64,000 bases of DNA from Psococerastis gibbosa. Taxonomy: Eukaryota > Arthropoda > Insecta > Psocodea > Psocidae. Positions within the stretch are counted from its first letter, which is position 1, and every line of letters begins with the position of its first letter. The notes under the pieces were generated by a model. It was not told the origin of the DNA. It made no database searches and was given only the letters and a program-made list of their open reading frames with translations. The stretch spans positions 19,742,290-19,806,289 of the forward strand of contig OZ020489.1 of NCBI GenBank assembly GCA_963971405.1. The letters are read 5' to 3'. Shown in pieces: positions 20,640 through 32,699 of this stretch. Both the position numbers and the translations under genes were made by a program.

Positions 20640-21855
20640 TGAAAGTGGTTGTTTTTTATTAGCATTCTTGCTATTTCTCCAAACACTACTACTACTACTA
20701 ATTGGCTCCGGACATTGTCAGCAGGTAATAAATGTGACAATGGGTGCACGCATACAGCATAGCCCGCAACGCTGCCAAGTTGGAGTTCAGCCAGTCAGCC
20801 TCTTCAGGTCAAAAAATAACTTCTAATGTTCAGGTTCAGGTGAAATGTGAATCCGGTCTTCCGGAGACCAGAGTGAGTAAGAGTCCGAAAAAACACAAAA
20901 AAATCCCAGTTGACTTGACACTTTCTTGCCTTTCTCATGTGAGTTCCTCCGTTTGTCGTTATTTTCGGTCCAAGTATGAATATTACGTATTTATTCATAT
21001 TGTAATATTTGGACAGACATGCGTTACATTGTAGTGTTCTACTTCACATGTTATTGATCGAACTGAAACTAGTAGTTCAACCGAGTTCTACAGTAGAAAC
21101 TCTCGCGCTGCTCTCCCGAAATTGCGCTCCTGTTTGTAAGAATATTGCAAAATTATACTGCATTTAATGGACAGACAAGTAAAAGAAATCAAGGGGTGCA
21201 TGGAAGTCGCGGGAATAATGGCTGATGCAGATATGCAACTGATATAGTTAAGGTAATTAGGTAAGCTACTTTTTCTTATACTTGCGCCCCTACCGCAAAG
21301 GTCTAGTTAAGCTACCCCGTGGTACAAAAAGTCGGATGACAATTCATATAAAGTGGAAGATAAACTTCCCATAGGGAATACAATTTATATTTTAAGCAAC
21401 GATTGCTTGATTTGTATGTCTGACGAGTGACGACATATCCCTTCCATAAAATTTCTCATAAGATTGCCTATACCGTGGTCCGCCACTGCAAAAATTCAAC
21501 ATAAAATGAGCGACAATTAAATAGCCATGCTTCTCCGCCATTAATTGACGAATGGGCGCCGACTTAAATCCTTTTAGTATGGCTGAGGTATACCATTCCA
21601 CAATAATTAATTAATAAATAAGCTTATATATAATGTGTTGCCAAAAAAGACATCACTTTCAAATTAAAATATAAAACGTAAAACAATACCCGAGAAACAA
21701 GCAGTCAAATTGAAAAGGAGGAGAAAACAAAAATAGTATCTTATCGATTTTTCAAACGGATTGCGCCTATGTACTGTACGTAAATTAACTGCCTAACATA
21801 TAATACAACACAAGTGTGTTGGAGTAGCCATAGTTCATATAACTGTCACAACATC
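20640..21855. other. No gene recognised
   Basis: Only short open frames. It contains an (ACT)n stretch near 20685 and no terminal-repeat structure that I could pair. Confidence 0.45.
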
Positions 21856-21859
21856 GCCA

Positions 21860-22008
21860 TTCGCTTATACCACCGACGCCAATAGTGATTATTGATGTGT
21901 TTGACGTTGTAGCAGACCACTAGCAGACATTAAAGACAGTGTAAAAGTGTCTGCTACCACGTCAATATCAGCATTATTACGACTATTGACGTCGGTGGAA
22001 TAACCGCC
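21860..22008. mobile_element. MITE of the GGCG..ATTCCA group
   Basis: The right end inverse reads GGCGGTTATTCCACCGACGT. The left end (TTCGCTTATACCACCGACG) is the decayed partner, followed by CAATAGT in both. An inner pair, GTAGCAGAC / GTCTGCTAC, adds a second inverted repeat. TTA follows the right end; the left flank is not matched, so the duplication is unproven. Confidence 0.6.
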
Positions 22009-22440
22009 TTAAGCTTAGTGCAAATGGATCCAGTTTTGGCACTTCAATACGTTTCAAAATCCTTTCAAACGGTGCTTTCGATAATCAAAAGGCCGCTATG
22101 AATAAATAACACGAAAACTTCAAAGAAGTTCTAATAATAATAACTTAAATGCTGGCCTGATCCTTGTTACTGCGCATGTGTGAGGACTCTACCCCTCCAA
22201 CGAGGAAGGTGTACAACTTACAAGTTCCAGAATTTTAAAATACAGCCTAAAAGTAAAAGTAAAACCTCCTGCACTCATTTTTATCAATAGCTTTTCATGG
22301 TCCTTAAACATTGTTATAAGCCTAAATGCAACCAGTATCTATGGGATTTTGATCATAGCATAGCATTCGGAGATTAAGTAGTCTAAATCGGCTAGATCAG
22401 CCCATCAGTCCTCCCTATCATGAGTGTACCCGCTAGTTAC

Positions 22441-23215
22441 TGCTTTCCAATTTATACGTAGCCTAGTATAAGGAAAGCTTTGTGATGGTCGAAATTTTCG
22501 ATTCCGAGATTTCAACGGATTTACACGTTTTGGGGTCCCAGAAACCCAAAAAAGTGGTTTTTACTGTCTGTCCATCGATTTCCGGGCAAACTACTCGGTC
22601 GATTTTGATAAAATTCAGCACGTAGGTTTACAAAAATCATATCTCGAGACAATTTTTTTTATTTTGGGCTAACTCAATTTGGGGGGTTTTATACTCAAAA
22701 ACGTCTAAAAAAACTTATTTCTCAAAAACGGCTCCAACGATTTCTTTTAAACTCACATATATTGTAGCTGTTATTAATGTTAATAAAATGCGGGGGGTTG
22801 CTTGCCCCTTGATAGTTTGCTTCTGGGGGTAAAAAAATAAAAATAACTCAATTTTCATGAAAAATGACTATCAAATAATTTTTCTGTGGAACCTTTCTAT
22901 CGATGATTTCTACTATCAGGTATGTAGGTGTTCAATAGGGTAACAAAAACGGACAGGTTGCATTCCCAAAAAAATGTCTGCTTCTGTGCAAAAAAAAAAT
23001 TTTTGTTGAGAAATTATGGAAAATTCACGCTCCAATACATTACGTGCCATGTGCCATAGTTACTACTGTTACAATGTATTGGTCTGTTCGTTCCAGAATA
23101 TGCAATTAAGTTTTAAGGGGTTTTTAATATATTGAGGTGGAGCCCCCCCCCCCCCCCCCCCCCTCGAGGGATCTGAAATTTAACCATAGGGAAATTATTC
23201 TCTATGAAATTATGA
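22441..23215 (+). repeat. Dispersed repeat C, copy 1
   Basis: Begins with CTTTCCAATTTATACGTAG and a short hairpin ending TATAAGGAAAG, then a long AT-rich body (GATTTCCGGGCAAACTA, TCGCTTGCCCCTTGRTAGT in the family) and a C tract of 21 at 23143-23163. It aligns over most of its length with 38975-39620 and partly with 50035-50370. Non-coding; class unknown. Confidence 0.8.
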
Positions 23216-23259
23216 TGCAGGGACGCAGGGTGGGACTTGAAATGCTGGGCTGGTTTTGA

Positions 23260-25703
23260 TTGGTCGCGCAGTCGAGCCCCTCTCGTAAACTCGCGCGAAG
23301 TCCCAAGGTCAATGTTGTGGGTGGCCGTAGACGGCCGGCGCTCTCGGTCATTCACCTGCTGGCTGCTACCCTTATCGGTGGGCGCACGGTTCAATGTCCG
23401 TTGCCGCGCAGCTTTTCATTTTACCGTCGCTACGCAGCTGCACATTTACTGTGCACTTATCCATACCTCTCACCTTTTGACCTTGGATACCTTCTTCAAC
23501 TTGTTCGTAAGTCTGATTTGCCAATACCTATTATTACCATTTTTAGGTTTTTTATAGATGCAGACCAGGCCCGTAACCAGGAATTTTAAACGGGGGGGGG
23601 GGGGCTAATGCAGAGAATTTTTATTTAATGCCTTTTTAAAGGTGCAGGCCTCTTATTCTATTTTTCAGATAATATTGGTACCATATTGTTTCGTTATGAG
23701 TTTGGCAAGCTGGTGCATGCCGTCGTTGTGAACCTATTTGTTGTAAGTGAGACATGCTTACGATTGGCACAATGTATAACAGTTGTTATATACAAGCGTT
23801 GCTTAACCATATGCGGGTATGGTTTTAAAAATGCGCACTTTAATACACTTAATGCATGCAATACTAAAACAATTACGTCACCGATAATATAGGCTATTAA
23901 TTTGGCCAATTACTTTGATACAATACAATACAAAAATTAGAGTCCCTGACCAGCCAGAGCCGGATCGACCGTGTCATTGTCATTGAAAAAAACTATGAAA
24001 TAGGTAGCATTGAACATTAAACAATTTTATTAGAATAGTAGTAACATATCATTCGGGTAAATAGGCTGCTTTTTGGTAAAGCTTACATTTTCTATTAATG
24101 CTTCATCTGATTACATCTTTACGGCTTTAGAACGTATGCCTGCAATTATTTTGTAAGTTATTTTTATTTTATTTTCAGGTGCACACTTGCCATCTACTTC
24201 CAGCTCTCAAGCATTCGACGGCTTTGGCATGCTCGACAACACTCATCTCGGTTTTGGCACGACGCTCACCATTCTACGAACTCCCAATTCGCGGAGGTTG
24301 GCTTCTAATCAACCCTTCCAGCAGCTTCGTAGTCGTCAGTACGTGCTGGTATTCTTGACTATCTGCCAATTGCTTGTGTATTGGGCCCCTGATCTTGTTC
24401 AAACTCCTTGCCGTTGGGGGAACTTTTTGGCCATGGAGGTAAGCGAATGTAACAAAAATATTTTCACACACCGTTCAAACGTTCAACGAAAAGAGGCTAT
24501 TCAGCCCGTGAGTTGTGCAATAAGAAGATATGAAAAAGGAAAACAAAGCACTTGATAATGTCTATGACCATCATTATCGTGACATTTAACTAAGTCAACG
24601 AGCAAGTGAACATAGGTGGTCCTAATTCTCTTGAATAGAAATATAGTAACAATGTCCTGAACCTAGGCCTAAATAAAGTGGCCCATTGTTCTCTTGTCCA
24701 ATGCCAACGACCCCATGGATTTCGCACATTACATATATACTGTATATTGATTCCGGATGCATTTTTTGCCATTGGCAAACTGGTATACGTCCTCGATGTC
24801 CACCTACACGATAAGCTGAGACAAATTGAGGCCATGTAACAGGCGAATGCATGACCTAGCCAAGTGACAGATACGAGTCTAAAGAGAGACGTACACGCAC
24901 CTACATACAATACATCAGAAAGAACCCATTATAATGCCAATTTATCTGATATTAATATACTGTATGTACATAATACATTTATTTATATATAAGGTGAGTA
25001 GTGGTACGTACTCTGACTTTCACCCCAAAGGTTGTTGGTTTGAGTCTTACACTTCCTACATTTTCTGGCCATGCTTCGGAGGGCATGTAAAGCAGGCGGT
25101 CCCGGGCTTTCCTAGTTGAGTGTAAGAGAGGGCTTTATAGTCCTGACTCCGCTAGGTTGGCTTAGTAATAGAACAAAAAAATTCCTTATTTATTTATATA
25201 ATATTATACAGTAGTTAATCCACAGAGACAACCGGACACCACGGGCCACAGTCCGTTTTATTTTTATTTTTATAAAATCCCATTTCACAGGAAATATGGA
25301 TCATGCTGCCATAAAGTAGAAGAAATGTTTCTATGCATTTTGATTTGTATGTACAGTATTATGGCCTTTACTAACACCATTTGCCCACAGTTTTGGAACT
25401 CCTTCGACTCATCGACTTTCGTTATTTTTTGAAACTCAATTTACTAGCTGTGGCCAATAAGTCTTAGTGACTGTCATATATACTGTATATACACGTATAA
25501 TTATCAAGAGGATCATGTTTTCCACCTTATGACATTTCAATTATGTATTCCCATTCGGTATTCCTTAGCGATTAATTTTTATGTATTTATGTATTTTGCA
25601 GAAAGATGGGCGAAGCGGAACATATAATATTCTTTATATGCCTCTCCTATCGAAGATTGGCGATCATCATGACAATTTGAGCCTTGGAGACTGTTGCTCT
25701 TAG
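23260..25703 (+). CDS. Candidate 3-exon gene, unknown product
   Basis: Three open blocks join in frame. The first is up to 23506 (donor CTTGTTC/GTAAGT, phase 1). The second is 24179-24438 (acceptor TATTTTCAG, donor GAG/GTAAGC). The third is 25602-25703 (acceptor ATTTTGCAG, TAG stop). The joined frame reads ...FDLGYLLQLV, R, AHLPSTSSSQAFDGFGML ... VYWAPDLVQTP, NFLAME, KDGRSGTYNILYMPLLSK. The first block has no ATG and sits in CpG-rich DNA; a second frame through blocks 1 and 2 is also open. It could be a spliced non-coding RNA. I recognise no family. Confidence 0.3.
23571..23604 (+). mobile_element. Orphan hAT-like left end
   Basis: CAGGCCCGTAACCAGGAATT followed within 14 bases by 13 G resembles the terminus plus poly(G) of the hAT elements in this window. 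I could not find its inverted partner. Confidence 0.3.
24690..24880 (+). repeat. Dispersed repeat A/B, A part
   Basis: Shares GCCAACGACCCCATGGATTT, GGCAAACTGGTATACGTCCT and CGATGTC-ACCTACA with 28597-28770 and with the minus-strand copy at 51480-51690. Confidence 0.75.
24988..25170 (+). mobile_element. Possible second tRNA-derived SINE
   Basis: The head resembles a tRNA: GAGTAGTGGTACGTACT (A-box region), GACTTTCACCCCAAAG (anticodon arm-like) and TTGTTGGTTTGAGTC (B-box-like). The body continues GGAGGGCATGTAAAGC and GGTCCCGGGCTT. It has no poly(A) tail and only one copy in the window, so it is tentative. Confidence 0.4.
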
Positions 25704-26948
25704 AAGTCAAGTCGTCAACATACATAAGGACGAAACAGCTCCTGGGCATGATACAAACCACAGCTTCCTAATAAAGCAGTGGTCACGACAAAGGATCGTT
25801 TACCAGTCTTCAGGCCTAGATTCACTTTGGGCTGTCGTGCCACAGCATATTTTCTACATATCGTCTTGGGACGAAATGTCCGCACAAGAAGGTAGGTTTT
25901 AGGTCAATTTATTTAGAAATACTACATAATTGCGATGGTAGTAGTAGTTGAAGATCCGAAAAATTCGTAATAGACTTAGTTTTTCGGAACTCAAAACCAC
26001 CCCAAAAAGATTATATCTATACTATCATGTAATGTATATGCATGAATGAATGCAATAAAATTCCGAAATATGCATGCAGTTTTGGCTACTGTCACGGTAC
26101 TGGTCACTGGCACGGTCCATCTTGCCCCCCCCAGCCTCGAGCATTGTAAGACGTGGTTCATGGGAACCCCCGTGCAATATGAATATAAGCATTCCTTTGT
26201 TAGCTTTGTAAAATCTACAGCTATTATTTACTACTACTCGTATTAAAATGCGTAAAACCGTACTATTTTGCACTTATATTTTTGTAATGGTTTCACCCTA
26301 ATCCGCCCCTGCCTGGACTGGGGTATTCAATAGGTTTCTCACCCAACCCCAGTCCTCAGGCTCTTCAGTATCCCTCCAATACGCGGCGGTGAGACACACA
26401 CACCTTACACTTACACATTACACATGGTCAACTGCCGAGACGCCGCGGACCAAATAAGGTAGGTTCATCTCAATATTACTTTCATATACAGTCCACTAAT
26501 TAAACCTAACGAAGGCGTGTGGTACCGCCACAATTTTCAATTTATCCTTATCCTAAGGTCTACTTAGTTTTGCCCCCGCCATCATTCTAAAACGTAACGC
26601 ATCGTAAATACCAACCTTTCAGGTGAAAGTCTGGGTCCGTACCAGTACTCTACTTATCCCCTCTGTTTGCACCTTAATGCACTTTATTATTGATTTGTGT
26701 ATTAATACAATGTTTTTTCAGGGGTGGAACGCCCTAGACCTATACCCTTTCCACAATCACCAAAGAAGGCGCTAGACACTGGAAGGTCGTCCTCTATACC
26801 GATGTTTTCCTCACCAGCTTTGTCGGCACGCAGGTCTACTTCAGCAGTAGCTGCACAACGGCTCGGATCGAGATCAACCTGCGCCAGTGCTGCCATTGGG
26901 CCGTCTTCGCCGTCCAGATCAAGCCTAAAGATTCCCGTCGAAAAATAA
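25684..26948 (+). CDS. Candidate two-exon Ser/Pro-rich ORF
   Basis: An open frame ends at 25894 with GAAG/GTAGGT (phase 1). It joins exactly to 26722-26948 (acceptor TTTTTTCAG, TAA stop). The second block encodes ERPRPIPFPQSPKKALDTG and SPALSARRSTSAVAAQ, a disordered, basic, Ser/Pro-rich segment. The first block includes the repeat motif TACCAGTCTTCAGGCCTA, also at 27636, so its coding status is doubtful. It is in a different frame from the exon ending at 25703. Confidence 0.28.
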
Positions 26949-27065
26949 CTACTGGCAAGGCCAAACAACCGGCTCCGCAGCGGCCAAGGTATGTCTGTTA
27001 AACAGACTATAACATTTACAACTAACATCAGCTTGAAAAGTAACAATTAAAATTTGAAGGGTAAT

Positions 27066-27215
27066 TGTATCGGCTTCGGCGGCAAGGTGGTAGCGTGCTT
27101 GTACTTGTTCGAGTGTTCGAGTCTCTACACACCATGCTATCGGAGACGGGACGTAACTGTGCACAGATACGAATCTACTGAGGTGACTGAAGAGGTTATT
27201 CGGAATTCATTAACT
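27066..27215 (+). mobile_element. tRNA-derived SINE copy
   Basis: The + strand copy begins GGCTTCGGCGGCAAGGTGGT, AGCGTGCTTGTACTTG (A-box area) and GTTCGAGTCTCTACACA (B-box area), then ATGCTATCGGAGACG and GTGACTGAAGAGGTTATTCGG. It is more diverged than the copy at 27788. Confidence 0.75.
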
Positions 27216-27787
27216 TGTTTTTTTACGACTGACATTTTTTTAAAGGTAAAAAAAGAAATTTTGTGTTACCACAATCGGTACCTAAGCATCGTCTCATTCA
27301 ACGACATGTCTTCGTGACGTCATAGCGTCTCATCGTCTGATTTTTTCCATATTTTGAATTAGCCAATTTTTTCAATACTAGCCTATATGAGCACCAACCC
27401 AGCTATTTTTTCGAACAATTTTTTAAGGTCTTATAGATTCTCCTAAAAAGACACTTTGCCGTACGTAAATAAACCGACAGCAAGCCTATCGTCGCGTAGA
27501 GTAGCCCAGCAGGCATAGAACCCATAGGTTCGAGATTCGACACAAAAGAAAACATTTACGAAAAGACTTCCAAGCCTAGGTCCACCCATCATTAAAATTA
27601 GTAGGTAGCCTACTTAATCCTGTTATCAAAAAGAGGATCTTTTACCAGTCCTCAGGCCTATACCGAATGTCGTGCCACAGCGTTTTTTTAATCCTGTTAA
27701 AACGTTCCTCTACATTTTGATGAATTATTGTTGGCAAATCTATGGGCCTACTACATATGGTAGTAGTGGCTTACACAACTTGGACAG

Positions 27788-27977
27788 TTTTTTTTTCTTT
27801 TTTTTCTTTTTTTTTAAAGATTAATCGCTTACAAACAATTTAATGAATGAATCCGATTAACCTCCTCAGTCGCCTCTGTCGGTTAGTACCCGTGTTGAGT
27901 TACGACACGTCTCCGATCGCATGGCGTGTAAAGACTCGCACAAGTGCAAGCACGTTACCACTTGGCCATCGAAGTCG
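27788..27977 (-). mobile_element. tRNA-derived SINE, full copy with A tail
   Basis: On the minus strand the head GATGGCCAAGTGGTAACGTG fits the A box of a Ser/Leu-type tRNA (TGGCCNAGTGG), and GTGCGAGTCTTTACACGCC is the B-box region. The body follows, and the copy ends GCGATTAATCTTT plus an A-rich tail (27788-27815 as T on the + strand). It is the best copy of the family in this window. Confidence 0.85.
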
Positions 27978-28201
27978 AGTTATAGGAGGTGTGAACTTAC
28001 TGAACATCCTACGCCTTGATTATGTTTTTTTATCATTTGTGGGGTGTCCGATAGTCTCACAAAGATTCCCTCGTGCAGTTACCGACATCATCAATTTCAT
28101 TTGTCAGTGCGGAGAAAAGGGTAGTTTTCAACAAATAAAAATATATAAAAAATGGAGGTGATAGGTAATTTTAAACCTTTTTACATTTTTTGTTGTTTCA
28201 G

Positions 28202-28369
28202 TCTGACTGCAGAGCAACAGGGGAAGCAGCCGTCACATCCCGAGCGCACCCCGCGCCCCTTCGCTCAGCGACCAACGTTACCGACGATTTAGATCCTGAG
28301 TCATCATCATCATCGTCAGACCGTAGCTCGCCCCCGACGCAGCCAAGCTCTTTCTCTGTGACAACCTAA
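28202..28369 (+). CDS. Candidate terminal exon, Ser-rich
   Basis: After a strong acceptor (TGTTGTTTCAG), 55 codons are open to TAA. They include TGEAAVTSRAHPAPLRSATN and DLDPESSSSSSDRSSPPTQP, a low-complexity acidic/Ser-Pro tail. The serines come from a (TCA)n tract. It is GC-rich compared with its surroundings. It may end the same gene as the upstream candidate exons, but no phase-consistent join was found. Confidence 0.3.
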   Translation, partial: SDCRATGEAAVTSRAHPAPLRSATNVTDDLDPESSSSSSDRSSPPTQPSSFSVTT

Positions 28370-28596
28370 CCCCGTAGACCGCGGCGCACGCAAATCGAGC
28401 TGTTATTAGTCAGGTTAACTGGGCCTGGTGGCAGGACATTTACACATTCATATGAGGTCAAAGGTATAGTCTACTAATTTTTAACAATGAAATGTTTCGT
28501 AGTCTGATTATTTTTACCATTGCTACCGCTTACTCAGGCCCCATGAATCTATTATATTTTTCTTAATTTTACGTAAATAAAAAATAATGTCCTGCA

Positions 28597-28965
28597 GGGC
28601 TTTTTATGGACGTATGCCCTTCCGTAATGCCCAATTCCATGGATTTTCGGACATTATTGATATTGTTTCCGGCCATTGGGAAACTGGTATACCTCGACGT
28701 CAATCTATGCCAGGTACAAGAGATAATAGACGAGCTGAGAGAGTTAACTGACAGGGTCGACTTCCTTGTTATAGTGGATTCTAAACCACTTGGGGAACAT
28801 AGTTAAGCCACACGATTCATTCGGAGGTGACCAGGACTCGACACAGATTTAGGCTGACTGGCAGTCTCATCATGTTCCCCTGCCCCTGCACACTACCAAG
28901 TTTACTGCGGTTTTGAACAGTCTTTATTCTCGTGGATTCCATTGCATAAGCATGACTTTACCAAG
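28597..28965 (+). repeat. Dispersed repeat A/B, composite copy
   Basis: The first half matches the A part (GGACATTATTGATATTGTTT, GGGAAACTGGTATACCTCGA). The second half matches the B part (TTATAGTGGATTCTAAACCA, CACACGATTCATTCGGAGG). This is the only copy with both halves joined, so it shows that A and B are one larger repeat. Confidence 0.75.
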
Positions 28966-31900
28966 CTCGGCTGCGAGGCATGACGTAGATAAGTTTGGGA
29001 AGAAGCTAATCTCTGCACTCAATGGCGTTGCAGGATATAAAAGACTTGTAGCCTACAAAGTTTACATAGTTTATTTAAAATATTAATAATCCCTCTGTGT
29101 AGCCATAGCCCCAACATGACATGATAAATCAACCCATTTGAAAATAACTCGTTCAGTACCAAAATTATCCCGCATGTTTAAATACGAAGTAGATGATGTT
29201 TAGATTTTCAATATTGTTTTTGTCATGTGTAAGGTTCAAGAAATGTTCCGCTTTTGTCTAGTATACGCAACAATTGGCTACTAATTGGCATCCGTTAATT
29301 TACATTCATTTTGTTTATTTAGGTTATTTGTGCTGTATGTATTCCCGGATAAGTTACTATGTTGCATTGGTGCTGTTGATCGACAAAAAATTTTAATGAA
29401 AGTGTCCGGTTTCGGTAAAAACCAGAATCAGATTGACAAAGCATATGAAAAGTGAAAACACGCCTTTATGAACATGTGAATGAAGCAATAACCAATACAT
29501 TGGCTGCTGACAAGCAACCATTTGCTACATTTATTTTGGTCGCCATTGTGTGTTAACCTGTGTAATGATTTAAAAAACAGCGCGGAGTGAGTGGCGGGGA
29601 TACTTTGAAACTCGAAACGGAAATGAGTCGAAAGGGGAATAAATCGAGCATTAACCACGATTAAACACAATTGGGGGCGAGTCAAAATAATATATTGGGT
29701 TTTTTGGGGGGTGAGGTTAACCACATGAAGTCAACTTGGGAGTTAAAAGGTGCCTAAAAGTGGCTAATATGACCGGATAAGGACGAAGTGAGCTGGCAAG
29801 TCTCAAAACTTGCTCATTCTCTGACTTTCTTGGTGATGAGTTGCGTCGAGGTTGATTTTTTGTGCACTTGAAAACAGCCACCATGATGGGGTAGGAAAAA
29901 CTTGTCTGGGCCTAAAGCCGGTCGCTGGGGAGCCACAGCCCGGAGCCTGACCAACTAGGCTCCGGTAGCCGCCTGGATTTCGGATAGGCGAGATGGAGTG
30001 AGCCATGCATATTTTGACCTACCTACGGCCTGCCTAGGGCCTACTACACCCTGCGGAGTATGCACTCTCTGCGCCCTGCACCTACCAGTGGAAGCCGAGT
30101 ACCCTGCCGTGAGCTCTGGTCCGTAAGCTTCTTTTCTTTTATATAATTTTCCAGTTCGTCAATTTTCCTAAGTTCTGGGCGCAATTTTGCTACCCCCTAC
30201 ATTTCTAAATCATTTAGTCCGTACGTAATTTTGATGAGCTGTCTGTCTTGTCATAATCAGCTGATGACACTCCTGGAGCTGTCAAACTTCGGGAGCCTGT
30301 TCATTCTTGTTCTAATTACAACATGGTGGTCTAAGAATAGGGACGCTGGGTGTTTGCAGCCACTTTTGGAACCGTAAAATTGAGGCGTGTGACCCGATCC
30401 TTGCCTACGGGAAAGGGGCACGTCTACCGGTCCTTGTTTGGCAGTAATCATTCCAAAATTGTAGGTTGGCGCCCCGGGTTCGTGTTTTGATTACATTTTA
30501 ATAAAGAGGTCTCTGTTTTGGCGCAAAAACGCAGCGTCTCTGTGCTTAGATCACCAGGTTGTCAATGTATTGTTTTCACTGTACTTACCGTAGTAATTTC
30601 GTTTGTCACTCTCACATTATTTTTGTTTTGTTGCTTTTGGAAAAAGCGGAAAAGTTTTCCCGGCTGGGTTTTTCCGGTTAATTTTAAAATAAAAATAAGA
30701 GCTCCTCTGGCTCGGTAATCTTGTTGACTATTTCGGCCATATTGGTTTCTATTGCCCCGTCTAAGACGTGGTTTTAGCTTAATGCACCCGCTACTGTTTG
30801 GCGCTGTTTTTCAATTTAAAAATTATTATTGCACTGTATATTTTGTTGCATTAGAAGAGAGAGATTGTTGTCGCAGATTTTGTCCAGGTTTCTTTCTGAC
30901 CTTAACGCTCCCTGAGTTGAGTCTCCGCATGAGGAAGGATGCGGCTCTAGAGTATAGCGCCCCGCGATCTGGGTTTCTGTCGGATTCATCGGGAGCTTGA
31001 CCTCGGTAGCTGCATGTTTCCCTAGTTGTGTTGAGTAGTTTGAAGCCGGAGTGGGATTAGCTTGGGTGTCGTCTGAGCTAGCCCGTTTTGATTTTCGTAA
31101 CACCAATCCCAGGCTAATCAGGCTCCGGGCTTCAGTGTCTTATCAGGACCGGTCTTCCGTTAGAAAACGGCTACCTTCTAGAGTAGCCCTAAGTAGTTTA
31201 TTTCATTTCCCTAAGTTCCCGAATCTAACTTTCCTAAGTTAAGCAAGCATAAGCATCACAAGCAGTTTTATTTAATAAGAATATAGCAGATGTACGAGTA
31301 TGAGTAACAGAAATGAACATTAAAGTTTAATTTCACATTTGACATAGAAGGAGGGAATTTTACACCTGTAAATCACATTTTTTGACATACAGCATTTTGC
31401 AGTATCAGCAACAATTTGCCTTTTTCTCAATAGTTACACGTACACGGAGCCGGAAACTACTCAAAACCCTCCCAATTATAATATTCCGGGTGACTTTGGA
31501 CAAATAAAACCGTGAACGCGTCACTTGTGGCCCTCCTGTTATACGAGTAGTCTTTAAAGATACCCTGCCAGGATAGTATTGACTGTATTCTTCAGGTTTA
31601 CTTAGATACTTCTGACATTCCGTGAACTTTTCGAAGCCCAGGTCGAAAGCACATAACGAAAAAAATTTACTTCATTCCAACAGGAAACTTTTTCACCACG
31701 GTCATATTAGTGAATCCTTCCTCTTAAGACATTAGGCGGCCTGGATGCTCTCTTTTTCTTTAGTTTTCATATCTCAGGTCAAGTACAGCAGGTCCCCAAT
31801 TAACGTCTCATTTGTATTGTAAAGATCTCAATTCTGACTTAAAAACAATAAAAACATTCTTTCAAAGGCAAACAATGCGATATCTATAGTGTTTAGTATG

Positions 31901-32200
31901 CCAATTTGTAATCATTATTTTTTAGAAGAATCCCGTACACATAAATACAAAGATTTGTAGAATTGTTGTAGCCGAACTTATTGGGCACGGTGTACCTTGG
32001 TGCTTTTATCCTAAAATTTCTTGAGGAGTTTTTTAAAAGTCGCAAAATTAGGTTCCACAAAGCATCTACAGTAGATTAGTAGGTAACTTGACATGGTAAT
32101 TTCGGCTGGCCTTTCAGCATATCTTACACAGTGCATGTTATGTATGACATAGTATACATAAATTCTACTTCTCATCAGCATTACACGCTGTTCTTGGGTT
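28966..32200. other. No gene recognised; GC-richer unidentified block at 29.7-31.2 kb
   Basis: Only short open frames on both strands. The part from about 29700 to 31250 is more GC-rich than its surroundings. At 30466 it holds TGGCGCCCCGGGTTCG, which looks like a retroelement primer-binding site, but no long repeats or retroelement protein motifs accompany it. Confidence 0.4.
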
Positions 32201-32207
32201 GTACCAG

Positions 32208-32698
32208 CTGTGAGGGCCGCGCTGCCATTCTTGGTTTGCCGAATTTTATGCGCCCAGAGTTACTCCCTATTGATGCTAAGATTCGAAAACGTCAGTACCG
32301 ATTTGGTTTATCAGCTGCTGTTGCGTGCAGTCTGCGTTGTGGCCAGGTAAGGTCCTCTTCTTATGGGGCTGAGGAAGATCTTTTAAAGTGTTTTCCAAAA
32401 GATTGCTTTGCAAAATTAATAAAAACTAACCTGTTAGCTCTTCAATGGCTAGTTTAACTTTAGTTTGGAATGCGACGGGTAGTTTGAGTGGATTATTGGA
32501 ATAAGACAGTCAAATGCAAGATTTGTGTGGTGACCTAAAGAACACAGCTGAGCGCAAGAAAAGTAGACATTATTTTTGGATGAACGGTTCAGGTCTAGAT
32601 AACGCCACCCAGGAGAACGTCGAAGGGGACTTACTACGTTCATTTCGTTAATATTAATGTAAACAATGATTGTTTTCATGCAGCTGCGTATCGGTTAG
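32208..32698 (+). CDS. Candidate two-exon C-terminus, unknown
   Basis: Block 32208-32346 (acceptor GTTGTACCAG, donor GGCCAG/GTAAGG) encodes CEGRAAILGLPNFMRPELL and KRQYRFGLSAAVACSLRC. It joins in phase 0 to 32684-32698 (acceptor CATGCAG), adding LRIG and TAG. Splice sites are good, but the second exon is tiny and no upstream partner was found. Family not recognised. Confidence 0.28.
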
Positions 32699-32699
32699 T

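Noticed and set aside
26067-26310. A hAT element ending at CTAATCCGCCCCTG (about 26300)
   Set aside because: The right end looks hAT-like, but no inverted left end or 8-bp duplication could be found.
27066-27140. A tRNA gene
   Set aside because: It has A- and B-box-like sequence, but no closed cloverleaf, and it repeats as part of a SINE with a long body.
29803-30451. Minus-strand frames of 60-67 codons
   Set aside because: No ATG-plus-splice context or recognisable domain. GC-rich stretches tend to give open frames by chance.
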